From Gentiana macrophylla (Eukaryota > Streptophyta > Magnoliopsida > Gentianales > Gentianaceae): DNA of 64,000 nt. The first letter of the stretch is position 1. The number at the start of each line of letters is the position of its first letter. The notes beneath the pieces are model-generated. The model was not told where the DNA came from. It saw only the letters and a program-made list of their open reading frames with translations, and ran no database searches. Location: positions 63,193,368 through 63,257,367 of the forward strand of contig CM047805.1 in assembly GCA_026214975.1 (NCBI GenBank). Reading direction: 5' to 3'. Made by a program: the position numbers and the translations under genes. This document shows, one piece after another, positions 12,473 through 23,713 of the stretch.

Positions 12473-14806
12473 ATCTCCTTCCCCTTTAAAACATCCTTGT
12501 CGTCAAGGATATATCAAAAAATCAAACACCAATCCATTATACTAATCCCAACCCAAAAGTATGGATCCAAAGAAAATGTGTGACAGTATGGTTGACAGTG
12601 TGCACTGCAGCTTGTGGCCTGTCATTTCGAATGTGAATGTGTTAATCATGTTTGGTCCTTAGTGGTATGGCTGTCATTATTATGCTTTCCTTATTGTATC
12701 CTAATTTTCCTTGATGCAGCAAAGTTTTCTTTCCAATACGATTGTCCAGACAACTCTAACATCCCATTTGTATCCCCTTATCACCAATGTAGTATCCATG
12801 AGTACTATATCCTTTCCCACCTCCTCAAAAACATCCTTGATCCTTGTATAAGGAAACCCCACATGGACCGAGATCCCAAATGAAAATTGCCAACTTATTA
12901 GGAGAGTGAACCATATTTTCAAGGATATATCCCAAAAGTGAACTCTTAACTTTAAGACCAGGGATGGACCAAGCAGTAGCTTTGTGATACAATAATATGG
13001 CTCATTGTAGCCCTCAACGCATCTACCAGTAAGATGTTGCATTCACCCAAAATTATTGCAGACAATTCCATGAGTAATAGATTTCCCCCATCTTTTACCT
13101 TTGGTAGCTTCAATTCAAAAGAGGGGCTACTGGTTGAACCCGCTTTCTTTTTCATCTTTGGAGCCCCGAACTCTTGGAGAATCAACAACCGGTAGCCTCA
13201 ATTTCTCATGACTAATATGTGCCACAATTGAATCAACATCTTTGAAGGCCATAATTGCCTCACAAAATCCATATCCCACAAAATCTAATACACCATTCAG
13301 CTTAATATTTCTAGCAAAATTGTGCAGCATAAACCATATATAGGGAGCAACATAAGGCTGCTCTGCAGTGGGCCGATTTGAGATTGGTAGTACATTCTCA
13401 AATGCCAAGACAGAACCAACCTTAATCTCAGCATATTTGTCAGAAAATAAGGGAAAATAATTGTTGTGGCTATCAATGTCGAGACTTCTTCCAAAATAGA
13501 CATAGTTAAGGTGGTAGTTGAACTAACCTCTCTTGCATTATATTCATATTCCACGAATCTCAGCCAACAAACAATTGAAAGCACAGTGCTTGGCAGTTTG
13601 TCAAATAGCTGCTGGGCCGCTTGAGACCTTAGGCACTTTGTCGGAAATGATAGCACATCTGTCGAAAAAGGCTTAGGCTAAATCGTCGAGTACCTTGCGG
13701 GCTTCATTCTGTGAATCATTTTGGTTGGAAGCGACTTGTTTAATCGTTACTTCATCCTCTAAATCCAGCAATATATTGACTTCCATCAACTCATCGGACG
13801 ATTTTTCTACTGCTAATGCTGATCCATAATCCCCATTTTCATCGGCAAGAACTAGAGCAGCACGCAGATCATTACCATTTTCATCTGAAACACCCTCAGC
13901 TTCTTGGTTTGCAGCACTATACAAATTTTTGACTTCAAACACCTCCTCTAAGTTATATACCGCTACGGCTGAGTCAGGATCAGCATTTCTCAAGGCTTGA
14001 GGTTGTTCCATTGACAGAGGTGTCGGTTTCTCTGTCAGAACTGACTTCGGTATTTCTTCAAACAACTTGTGCGCTTCAATCTTCACTTCATTCTGTACAG
14101 CTGGAACATTTGTATCAAAATCTGTTTCATAATCTGCCAAATTATCAAGTTTCATCATGATCAGTTGCAAGGTAGCCTCAGTTTGAGACTGCTGACGGCT
14201 GAACTGAGAGCTCAACTGAGCAAATTGGGCCTTAACATCTTCATTTTGCTCAGCATTTTGGTCCAAAGTTGTTTCACACTTCTTCTCTGTCGCGAATCTG
14301 TGGGATTTGGTTTGGACATTTCTTAAAACACAATGCAAGCTGAATCTTCCGATCATCCTGTTGAAGTTCATCTGCAGAAATCCGACTAGGCCTTTTATCA
14401 AACACCATGTGGGTGTCGATCCTCTTCAGACACTTCTATTCTAATCATTGATTCCTCAAATTTTTCGTCATAGAAAGCTTAATTCAGTCTACTGCTACTC
14501 GACCTATGTTTATATAACCTCCATCGAATGTTCCACCTCAAACTTTTAATGAATCAATCAAAATCATCCTCTTCTTCAGCCAGGAATGATGATCTAACCA
14601 TTTCTTCTTTCCAATCGCAAAACCGAGCGTAATAATCTTCAACCGACATTCCAATCCTTTGGGTAGGTCTGAAGAGCCATTTAGAACGCCAATTGATTCC
14701 TATTTCATCAAAATTGAGCACCATTCTCATTTTATTTTTCGCACCTTTTTTTTGAATCAATGAACTTTCGATCCAACCCAAGCAGGCAGAAAGATCGATG
14801 TCCGGA
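12473..14806 (-). pseudogene. Internal region of the outer element: gag-like and unidentified ORF remnants
   Basis: Reading leftward on the minus strand there are an ORF at 14781-14554 (with SVEDYYARFCDWKEEM, weakly like an LTR-element gag), a 242-codon ORF at 14401-13673 with a glutamine-rich coiled segment (AQFAQLSSQFSRQQSQTEA) and a strongly acidic C-terminal half, and overlapping ORFs in shifting frames at 13656-13297, 13408-13127, 13188-12952 and 13042-12701. I recognise no protease, RT, RNase H or integrase motif. The first part may be an eroded gag; the 13.6-12.7 kb part is unidentified and could be captured host sequence. Confidence 0.5.
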
Positions 14807-14824
14807 TGTAATGAGCTGGGAGAT

Positions 14825-15183
14825 TGTCATGGTACGAGTCGGTTTTGTCTTTTAATTAATAAATTAGACCATTGGTTCAATCACTGTCTGGGTTGATTAG
14901 TTAAATTAGCTCTGGTTCGGGTTTAAGAGGCTTTTTAGTCGTTGCAGGTTCAGAAAAGAGGTGTTTGTTATTCTTAGCAAATTCTCTCTCATTTCTGTTA
15001 GATTTGCTGTTAGAATTGGAGTTATAAGGCATCTACTGTGTAATTGATGAACATGAGGAATGAATTGGCTAATTTCTCTTCTCCTTTACCTCTCGTTTTC
15101 TCTCAATTTCCTTATCCCCTTCTCCCTCTTTCCTACTCTTCAATTCTGCTGCACACTACCAAATTTCTGGAATTTGTGTGACA
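14825..15183 (+). repeat. 5' LTR of the inner gypsy element
   Basis: 359 bp, TGTCATGG...GTGTGACA. Compared with the 3' LTR it has an extra segment of about 18 bp near 14903-14920 and lacks short insertions near its 3' end. Confidence 0.92.
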
Positions 15184-15213
15184 AGTGGTATCAGAGCTGT
15201 ACGATTCTCGAAA

Positions 15214-16459
15214 ATGGCCGAAGGAACCCGTTCGAAGACCACCGATGATATCCCAAAATCTCAAGCGAAGATCAATGAGGAGTTGTTCCGTTTCCGATCT
15301 GAAATGAAGGAAGATTTTGCACAGTTCAGAGCTCAGCATAAGGAAGAAATGGACGATTTCCGCTCAAAATTCGAGCGATTATTAGCTGCTATTGAAGAAC
15401 CCACGAAGAATCCGGATAAAGCACCCATGTATGTTGAAGATCGTTCTGCCCCACTGCTCCCAACACCTTCATCTGCTGCGGTAAAGCACAATCAGCACAC
15501 CCAAATTGTCAAGGCAGATTATGAGCACTATGAGGTAAAGCATCCTAAGCTTGATTTCCTAGTTTTTGATGGCTTAGATCCTAGGGGTTGGGTGAGGATA
15601 TGTGAAAGGTACTTCCATATAAATCGGAGCCCAGATGACCACAAGGTAGGAATTACCGAACTATATTTAAGGGGAGCAGCTGATATGTGGTATGGTGGCT
15701 GGAGGCCAGATTTTCCACAGGTGTCATGGCATTACTTTAGTAGAGAGATTTGTAGGAGGTTCTATAACAAGTCTATAGAAGATGTACTGGATGAGTTTGA
15801 GAAACTTAGGCAATTGGGAACTGTGGATGAGTATTTAGCAAAGTATGAGGATCTCAAATCTCTAGTAAAGGAACACAATCCTGGCCTTCCTGATGTGTAT
15901 TATGTTAACAGATTCATTGGGGGACTAAGAACTGATATCAGGCCCTTAGTAAGGATATTGGACCCAAAAACCACCATTAAGGCTCTTGAAATTGCAAGAG
16001 CACAAGAAGCAATATCTGATTATATTTTGATTAAGGCTAGGGGAGGCTCGAAACCTGCTTCGAAACCTACTTTTGCACAGAGGTTAAACACAGTTAATCC
16101 TGCTGAATCTCCCAAACCTTTGGCAAATTACAACAGGTCCATCACCCCAGCCCAATTACAAGAGAAGAGAGCCAAGGGTCTTTGTTTCAGATGTGACGAG
16201 AAGTTTGTACCAGGACACAAATGTAAGAACAAGGAGTTGAACTTTATCCTTACTGATAGGGATGAAGTTTTGGGTGAAATTTTAGCAGAAGAGACCAATC
16301 CTCAGGTCCAAGTGAATGACGAGGGATCTTGTGAGTTTTCCCAACTCTCATTGAGTACCCTTACTGGACAACCCTCTGCTAGCACTATCAGGATACAAGG
16401 CCAATTGAAGAAGAAGAACATATCAATACTGATTGATTGTGGTAGCACACAACCTTCCT
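15214..16459 (+). pseudogene. gag: gag and start of protease, inner gypsy element
   Basis: I take the start at 15214 (MAEGTRSK), 17 nt after the primer-binding site; the frame is open further upstream but runs into the LTR. The N-terminal 60 residues are charged and probably coiled. A retrotransposon gag domain follows (about residues 95-260, with MWYGGW and LRQLGTVDEYLAKYEDL). A CCHC-like zinc knuckle, CFRCDEKFVPGHKC, lies near 16183-16224. The frame then enters protease (ISILIDCGST) and stops just after the active-site region through a frameshift, so gag may be intact while the fusion to pol is lost. Confidence 0.85.
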
Positions 16460-17126
16460 AGATAGCAAATTAGCCCAGGATTTGCATTGTGTGGTGGAAC
16501 CTGCGAAATCGATGTTGGTGACTGTAGCAGATGGTAGCCATATGACAAGTAACTTGATGTGTCCTAGTTTACCATGGCTAATGGGCGGTCACCGGTTTCA
16601 GCATGATGTGAGACTTATAAAATTAGGAGATGTGATATGGTCCTTGGTGTTGACTGGATGAGGAGATACAACCCTATGCTTTTTGATTTTGAGCACTTAA
16701 AACTATCATTTAAAAAGGATGGAGAGTCTTCTAAAAAAAAAAGGATGGAGAAGATATTACCCTTAGCAGCACTAAAGAAGCACAGTTAAAGATCATAAGT
16801 TGCAAAGGCCTCAAGAATTCCTTAAAAGAAGAGGCATATGGGTTGATAGGATGCTTATACTCAATACATTCTGATCCCATATCAGAGGCACCAATTGCAC
16901 CTGCCATCCAAGAGCTATTACATGCTTATAGTGACATATTTCAAGAACCAGTTGACCTACGACTGAGATAGGGGTGGGTACATGATATCAATTTGTAGGA
17001 GGGCACTTCCCCCTTTAAACTCAGGCCTTGTGTACTCACATCGATTTAAAAGGAGAGATAGAGGGGTGATTGAAGACATGTTAAGGCAGGAATCATTCAC
17101 CAAGTAATGATCCTTTTGCTTCACCT
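16460..17126 (+). pseudogene. Protease remainder and linker, frameshifted
   Basis: In shifting frames this encodes the rest of the aspartic protease (FLDSKLAQDLHC; later MVLGVDWMRRYNP) and the linker before RT (HAYSDIFQEP). There are at least three frame changes, and an A-rich stretch with local duplication lies near 16716-16752. Confidence 0.8.
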
Positions 17127-18455
17127 ATGCTATTAGTGAAGAAAAAAGATGGTGGGTGGAGATTGTGTGTAGAATATAGAAGGCTAAATGAGCACACAAT
17201 CAAAGATAGCTTTCCCATACCAAATATTGATGAGCTACTAGATGAGTTGGGACATGCAAAGTGGTTTACTAAAATAGATTTGAGGTCGGGCTTTCACCAA
17301 ATCAAGATGAAACCACAAGATATGGGAAAAACAGCTTTTGTGACACACCAAGGGCACTATGAATTCAAGGTTATGCCCTTCGGATTGACTAATGCTCCTG
17401 CCACTTTCCAGAAATGCATGAATGGCATACTTCAGAAGTTTCTTAGGAAATCAGTGTTGGTGTTTTTTGATGATATTTTGATTTATAGTGCTGATCTATA
17501 TGTAAAACATATTGAGGAAGTATTGAGAGTACTTAGAGAACACAGGTTCTATGCTAAGGTCAGAAAATGTACATTTGGCCAGCAGCAGGTTGAATACTTG
17601 GGTCATGTCATAAAGGAAGGGCAAGTGCAAGCAGATCCTAAGAAAATTGAGGCAGTACGGGAATGGCCTAGACCAACCACTGTGACGGAATTGAGAGGCT
17701 TCTTGGGCCTCACTGGCTTCTATAGAAGATTTGTGAAGCATTATGAGGGTATTGCTAGACCATTAACAGACTTATTGAAGAAGGACAGTTTCAAGTGGAC
17801 TCAAGAATCAGAATCTGCATTTATAGCTCTAAAAAAGGCTATGTGTGAAGCACCTGTGCTTGCCTTACTAGATTTCACCATTCCATTTTGCATAGAGACA
17901 GATGCTTGTCAAACTGAGGTTGGGGCAGTATTACAACAAAGATGGAGGCCTATATCATTCTTAAGCAAGGCATTCAAGACTAGAGACCTGGGGTTATCAA
18001 CATATGAAAAGGAGTTATTAGCAGTAATCATGGCTGTGTCTAAATGGAGGCACTATATCCAAGGCAGTGAGTTCATTATCAAGACAGATCAGCAGAGTCT
18101 AAAGTATTTATCGGAACAGAGAGCTACTACTTCTTTGCAACAAAAAGGGATATCCAAATTGCTAGGGTTGGATTTCAAAATTGAATATAAGAATGGGAGA
18201 GATAACGTAGTGGCAGATGCTCTATCAAGACAAGCCCATACCACAACAGAAGATGTAGCTGAATCCTTGAGAGCTATTACAATTTTGGTTCCACAGTGGT
18301 TGCAAGATGTTACTGATAGTTATAAGGGGGATCAAATGGCTATGGATTATATACAGAAGCTAACTATAGATGCTAATGCTGTTATTGGCTTTTCCTTGCA
18401 TCAGGGAATCCTGAAGAATCATGGCAGGATTTATGTAGGGGCTACAGGGAATTGA
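17127..18455 (+). pseudogene. pol: Reverse transcriptase and RNase H, inner gypsy element
   Basis: A 442-codon open stretch. It shows the RT motifs [41 protein letters not shown] and the catalytic FFDDILIYS (the usual Y of YxDD is F). The connection domain (FLGLTGFYRRFV) and RNase H (ETDACQTEVGAVL, YEKELLAV, DQQSLKYL, NVVADALSRQ) follow. This part looks undamaged, but upstream and downstream frames are broken. Confidence 0.92.
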
Positions 18456-19694
18456 GGACTGAATCCTACACCAACTTCATCAGTCACCAGTCGAGGGACA
18501 TTCTGGAATTTCAGCCTGCTACAAGAGGGTTTCATCTATTTTTTTATTGGCCTAATCTTAGAAGAGACATAGAGCAAATGGTAAAAAGTTGTTTGACCTG
18601 CCAACAGTGCAAAGATGTCTATCAGCACCCTGCTGGTCTTCTGCAGCCCTTACCAATACCGGGTCAGGCATGGGAGAGTATATGGATGGACTTTGTGGAA
18701 GGGCTACCAGTTTCTGAAGGGAAGGAGGTGATCTTGGTAGTGGTGGACAGGTTCACTAAATATGCACACTGATTTAGTGGCCACTGAATTCTTCTTGAAT
18801 GTGTATAAGTTACATGGGCTACCTAAGGAAATCATAACAGACAGAGACAAAGTATTCACAGCTGATTTCTGGTCCAAGCTAATGAAGAAGGTAGGAGTGG
18901 ATCTCAAAATGAGTTATTCATACCATCCACAAACCGATGGTCAGACGGAAAGAGTAAACCAGTGTTTAGAAATGTATCTGAGGAGCATGGCTTTCTATTG
19001 ACCACAGAAATGGAAGGCATGGCTGCCTTTAGCTGAACATTGGTACAATACCTGTCACCACTCTTCTCTCAATAGGACACCCTTTGAGGCACTTTATGGC
19101 TATCCACCTTCAACTTTACCCTTGGGTTGCTTTAACTCTACACAATCTGCCATTGTAGATGATTTCCTTAAACAGAAGCAACTTTTAATGAGGGAATTGA
19201 AGGATCATCTGGTTCAGGCCCAGTCCAAAATGAAAACAAATGCAGATAAGAAGAGGGTGGAAAAAGAGTTCCAAGAAGGAGATTGGGTCTTGGTGAAACT
19301 ACAACCTTATAGACAGTGTTCCTTGGCTGTGAGGAGAAATGTCAAGTTAGCAGCAAGGTTTTTTGGACCTTATCTGATAGAGAGAAAGATCAGTGATGTT
19401 GCATACAAACTGAGGCTGCCAGCTACATCCCAATTACATCCAGTGTTCCACATATCCATGCTTAAGAAATTTGTGGGAACTGCACCTCCTGTTGTCTCTT
19501 CCCCACCTATCACATCCGCAGATGGACAACTGGTTCTTTATCCAGAAGAAAGGCTTGACATCAGGACCATCAAACGCAATAGTCTTCCTATGGTGCAATG
19601 GCTGGTGAAATGGTACAATTTAGACAAGGATCAAGCAACTTGGGAGGATTTTTCTTTCATCAAAAGACAGTTTCCAGAATTCATCCTGCCTTGA
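18452..19694 (+). pseudogene. Integrase and chromodomain, broken
   Basis: A zinc-binding segment (CLTCQQCKD near 18594-18620) is followed by the integrase core (WMDFVEGLP, VVVDRFTKYAH, then after a deletion ATEFFLNVYKLHG, ITDRDKVFT, SYHPQTDGQTERVNQ). A TGA replaces the tryptophan codon near 18999. The C-terminal part (19122-19694) includes a GPY-like module (FGPYLIERKISDVAYKLRLP) and a chromodomain (MVQWLVKWYNL, ATWEDFSFI). The chromodomain places the element among chromoviruses. Confidence 0.9.
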
Positions 19695-19724
19695 GGACAA
19701 TGCAGTTTTTCAAGAGGGGAGTAA

Positions 19725-20080
19725 TGTCATGTTACGAGTCGATTTTGTCTTTTAATTAATAAATTAGACCATTGGTTCAATCACTGTCTGGGTTGATTAT
19801 TCGGGTTTAAGAGGCTTTTTAGTCATTGCAAGTTCAGAAAAGGGGTGTTTGTTATTCTTAGCAAATTCTCCCTCATTTCTGTTAGATTTGCTGTTAGAAT
19901 TGGAGTTATAAGGCATCTACTGTGTAATTGATGAACATGAGGAATGAATTGGCTAATTTCTCTTCTCCTTTATCTCTCATTTTCTCTCAATTTCCTTATC
20001 CCCTTCTCCCTCTTTCCTATTCTTCAATTCTCTGGTGCACACTACCAAATTTCTGGAATTTTGTACTTAAATTTGTGACA
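19725..20080 (+). repeat. 3' LTR of the inner gypsy element
   Basis: 356 bp, TGTCATGT...TTGTGACA, followed by TSD copy GAGAT at 20081-20085. Confidence 0.92.
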
Positions 20081-20085
20081 GAGAT

Positions 20086-20401
20086 TCGAAGTGAAGTGAA
20101 TAGGGGATTGGCAAGAAGAAGCTGCAGAAGAAGGAAGAAAATAGAGAGGAAGAAGAGAGAAATAGACTGTGATTAGAAAATAGACTTTTGTGATAAAATT
20201 TCAATATCAGTTATATTACTCATTAGCTTCTAATCAGCTCTAATAACTCAACTGACTATTACGATTGACCGCCTCAGCGGACTAATTCAGCTAGGTAACT
20301 CTATTCTCAGCCGGTTTGCGTAGGTTTGGGTTCGCCAAACAATTGAGATTGCACACAGAAGGCGTTGACAATTCATGACTCGAAAATCTCGTGTCATGAC
20401 A
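20086..20401 (-). repeat. 5' LTR (main part) of the outer element
   Basis: It aligns with 12128-12472. Its remaining 18 bp are at 14807-14824, on the other side of the inner gypsy element. Confidence 0.85.
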
Positions 20402-20406
20402 AATCC

Positions 20407-21113
20407 TTCACAAAGAAACTCATGCATGCTAAGAGAAAACAATATGCATTGTGAGTAAATGTTCATGAGGAAATTCAAACATTCCATCATACATACAATC
20501 AACAACTTCTTTGATCTTTCCAACAAAACATACAACATATTTTGAGGTCATGGTGGCATGCCTAAAGCACTTTTCCAAGAGTTTTTTCTGAATGAGATAA
20601 GTCTGAAATATGATTGTATGAGACAATTTTTCTTTGTCTTTCAAAAAAATGATATCCTCTGATGGAAAAAAACACAAAATTATAAAAACTCACACAATTT
20701 TGACGCTCTGAACAAAACTTGCTAAGAATTCAAAACTCATATAGAAAGTATCATGTCTCATATACTAGTTTTACAATTGTCATCCGGTAAGAATATTAAA
20801 GACTTCATGTACCGTGAAAAAAAAAAAAACAAACAAAAAAATTCAAAAGAAAACATACTCAGATTATAATGTCATTTTTTTTTGTCTTCAAGGCCTTGAG
20901 AGAATTATTCTCAAGAAATCATTGCTCATCAAATCAATCATAGTGCACATTGAATTTCTGGAAAGCCTCCGTAGTAGTCTTAACATTCTTAAAACCAAAC
21001 AGTCTAATTGGACATAGTAATAACATGAACTTTTCATGTTGAAGTTAATGTGCGGATGTTTGGTGTTTTGCCCATTGTAGCATTTCATCAAAACTTGCAC
21101 AACAGTTAGAGTT
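20407..21113. other. Spacer, no recognised gene
   Basis: AT-rich. Overlapping minus-strand ORFs at 20429-20677 and 20287-20538 have no family resemblance I can see. Confidence 0.4.
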
Positions 21114-22740
21114 TGTTAGAGTTAGTTATCAGCCATTAGTCTATATATACTTCAATTAGCAGCTGATAACAACTGATTTAGAAGTTCAATTACAGTTTTG
21201 TACAATCAATTTCAATGGATTCCGTCTTCTTCAGTTTCCCGCCTTTTTCCAATTTCAAATAAGTTCATCTTCTTCATGCGTTTCCGTACATTTTCTGTTG
21301 ATTCATTTCAATTTTAGTGTTGCCTACTTCCTAAAATCAGTAAATTCAACATGGTATCAGAGCTTAATCAATAGCTTCCGCTGTTATTTCTTCCTGAATC
21401 AGTCTTTCTTGGTTAAGTTTCTTGAATCTCTACAATGGATGCCGTTCCTGCAAATTTTGGGCAAAATCTTGATAATCCTAGCTTGATTCTGGTTCAACCT
21501 TTACTGAAAGGTGTGGACATTTATAATCATTGGAAGCGTTCCATGACTAAGATGTTATCATCTTATGGAAAACTTGCATTTGTGGACGGTTCATCCACCA
21601 TGCCAGATGTAGCAGATCTTGGATATGCTTCTTGGATGCAGATAAACGACCTGGTGCATTCTTGGTTAGTTACTTCCATGATCCCCTCAATTGAAGAGAG
21701 TGTCATGTACTATGACACTATAAAGAGATTTGGGTTGATTTGCAAGATAGATTTGGAAGAGGAAATGCGTACAGACTTTCAAATCTAGAAGAAGAAATTG
21801 AGAAGACTAAACATGGTACTTTATCAGTAACAGACTATTACACTAGATTGAAGTCATTGTGGGATCAATATCTTGTGTTACGGCCTATTCCACCATGTAC
21901 ATGTCCAGCATTGCAGATTATTAGAGAATACTATGACAATGCTTATACTACAAGATTTCTGAAAGGCTTGAATGGCAATTTTAGCAATGTGAAATCACAA
22001 TTTTTAATTACTATGCCATTGCCTGACATCAAAATTGCCTTTGTGATGACTTTAAACCATGAGCAGCAGATCAATTATACTTCTGCTACTCCTGATTATG
22101 TGGTTTTGGTCTATGTTTCTCAAGTTTCAAATACTGGTGTGGAATGCAATGCAGTGACTAGACAATATGCTAATTTTTCTCAAGGAAGAAGACAAGGTAG
22201 ATGAGAAGGCAGGGGTTCTCAAGGGAATTCTAAAAGACCACTTTGCACATAATGTGCGAAAGAAGGATATACGGTTGACAAGTGCTACAAGAAATATGGA
22301 TATCCTCCCAATTTCAAGCCTCATGGGAGAGGTTCTGGTTCTTCTGTTAATAATGTCATGCATAGTGAAGATTTGGAGACTGATGGCATTGATCATCATC
22401 GTCAACAGCCTACAGGTTATGGAGCTATTTCTTAGTCCCAGTATGAACATCTGTTATCTCTTATGTAGAACTTGCAACATGCTTCTAGCCATTGTAATTC
22501 TGTTGTTATGACAACAGGTTCTAATTCACAAGTGTCACGTATTATGGTAGCCTTACATATTGGATTTTAGACTCAGGTGTTGCATATCACATCACTTTTC
22601 ACTAAAACTTATGTTTGATGTTAAGCACGTGGCTAATTTGCATGTTAGTTTGCCAAATGGTGCTTCTGTTTCTGTCACACACATTGGCAAAGTAAGAATT
22701 AATCAGGATATTACAGTGCACAATGTCATTTTTAGACGGA
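21114..22740 (+). pseudogene. 5' part of a Ty1/copia element: LTR, primer-binding site, gag, start of protease
   Basis: A 238-bp LTR (about 21114-21351, TGTTAGAG...TCAACA) is followed directly by TGGTATCAGAGC (21352-21363). The gag starts at 21435 (MDAVPANFG) with a plant copia gag domain (GVDIYNHWKRSM; after a frameshift near 21750, TLSVTDYYTRLKSLWDQY and FLKGLNGNFSNVKSQ). A zinc-knuckle region in another frame is near 22236-22300 (CAKEGYTVDKCYKKYGYPP), and the protease start is near 22560 (WILDSG, read across a frameshift). The copy is cut off near 22740; integrase, RT and the 3' LTR are absent. Confidence 0.85.
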
Positions 22741-23153
22741 TGATAGGTGTGGATTTTGAAATTCGGAGAGTGTAGATTTAGTTTTAAATTTAAAAAACAA
22801 GGTATAATTCGAATTTTCCCAAAAAATATATGTAGATTAATGTTTTGTCATCGATCGTGTAATTGTTGTCGTAGCATTGCTCTATACAGTATTCTTGGTC
22901 TACCGGTAAGCACGTGGCATACCTAGTTAAAAATGTGAAATATATATATAACACTTTGTTTTATATTTATTTTCTTAAATGTAGACATTTGTATATATAG
23001 TTTACATAATGACCGAAACATCCATTCGTTTTGTAAAACTGTTTTTTTTAAGCACGTTTTGTAAAACTGTTGAAACTATCATTTTACCCTTATGGGTTAT
23101 TATACATTTTATACGAAAACATATTTGTAACAACATATCCATTTATATGCATA
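22741..23153. other. Spacer immediately outside the Helitron 3' end
   Basis: AT-rich. A short direct repeat, GTTTTGTAAAACTGTT, occurs near 23028-23072. No gene. Confidence 0.45.
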
Positions 23154-23180
23154 CTAGCCGTTGGACTGTGCGATGCACAG
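23154..23180 (-). terminator. Helitron 3' terminus: hairpin plus CTAG
   Basis: Plus strand: CTAG (23154-23157), an 8-nt spacer, then CTGTGC-GAT-GCACAG (23166-23180). In Helitrons the subterminal hairpin is thought to act as the rolling-circle stop signal. It closely resembles the GTGCATCGCAC hairpins known at plant Helitron ends. Confidence 0.85.
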
Positions 23181-23713
23181 GGCCCAGTTAGTGTAGCTGG
23201 AGTACTTTTGCAGGTTGCTGGTAGTATAGCTAATAAGGTGCCACTAAGTCCGGTCTTACTCATGAGTGGTTGAATTACTGTTGTTCTAGATTTGTATAGG
23301 TATATTTTGGAACTGACGTACGTTAAAGAAAGTTAAATGGAAAATATTGATAATGCTAATGGTTACTTTCGTGGTTGAAGGTAACCTGCAGACGAATATA
23401 TCTAGAATTTACACTGTAGTAAATTTCATTTCTTAGTTACATATTAGTACAGATACCAGGGTTGATCCTTTTAAGGTTTGTTACCAGGTCTGCACGTTCA
23501 TACTTGTGCATTAGAATTTACAAGTCCACAGTTACTTTTAGAGATTGATTCAAAATAGTTTTTCCGTTTTGGGGTTCAGTCCCAGAAGAGTTGAAGATGG
23601 GTCAAAAAGAAACTTTTTGGACATGCCTTTGTCCTTTGCTTTTAAGCTTTTTGCCAAAACAACCAACTTCTTCTTCAACGCAAAACCTCATACATTTGCC
23701 ATGCAACTGAATC

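Larger units (their letters stand above)
14825..20080 (+). mobile_element. Ty3/gypsy chromovirus, full structure, defective (5.3 kb)
   Basis: LTRs at 14825-15183 and 19725-20080 both start TGTCATG and end TGACA. The TSD is GAGAT at 14820-14824 and 20081-20085. The primer-binding site TGGTATCAGAGC is at 15186-15197 and a purine tract (AAGAGGGGAG) lies just before the 3' LTR. The internal order gag, protease, RT, RNase H, integrase and chromodomain defines a chromovirus. Several frameshifts and stops make it non-autonomous. It sits inside the 5' LTR of the older outer element. Confidence 0.95.
12128..20401 (-). mobile_element. Outer non-autonomous LTR retrotransposon, interrupted by an inner gypsy element
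   Basis: On the minus strand an LTR starting TGTCATGA and ending CATTACA occurs twice: the 3' LTR at 12128-12472, and the 5' LTR at 20401-20086 continuing at 14824-14807. A polypurine tract (minus AAAGGGGAAGGAGA, plus 12473 onward) abuts the 3' LTR. Flanks are AATCT (12123-12127) and AATCC (20402-20406), a TSD with one mismatch. The internal region, 12473-14806, is only 2.3 kb and has no reverse transcriptase or integrase. The 5' LTR was split by the element at 14825-20080. Confidence 0.85.
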
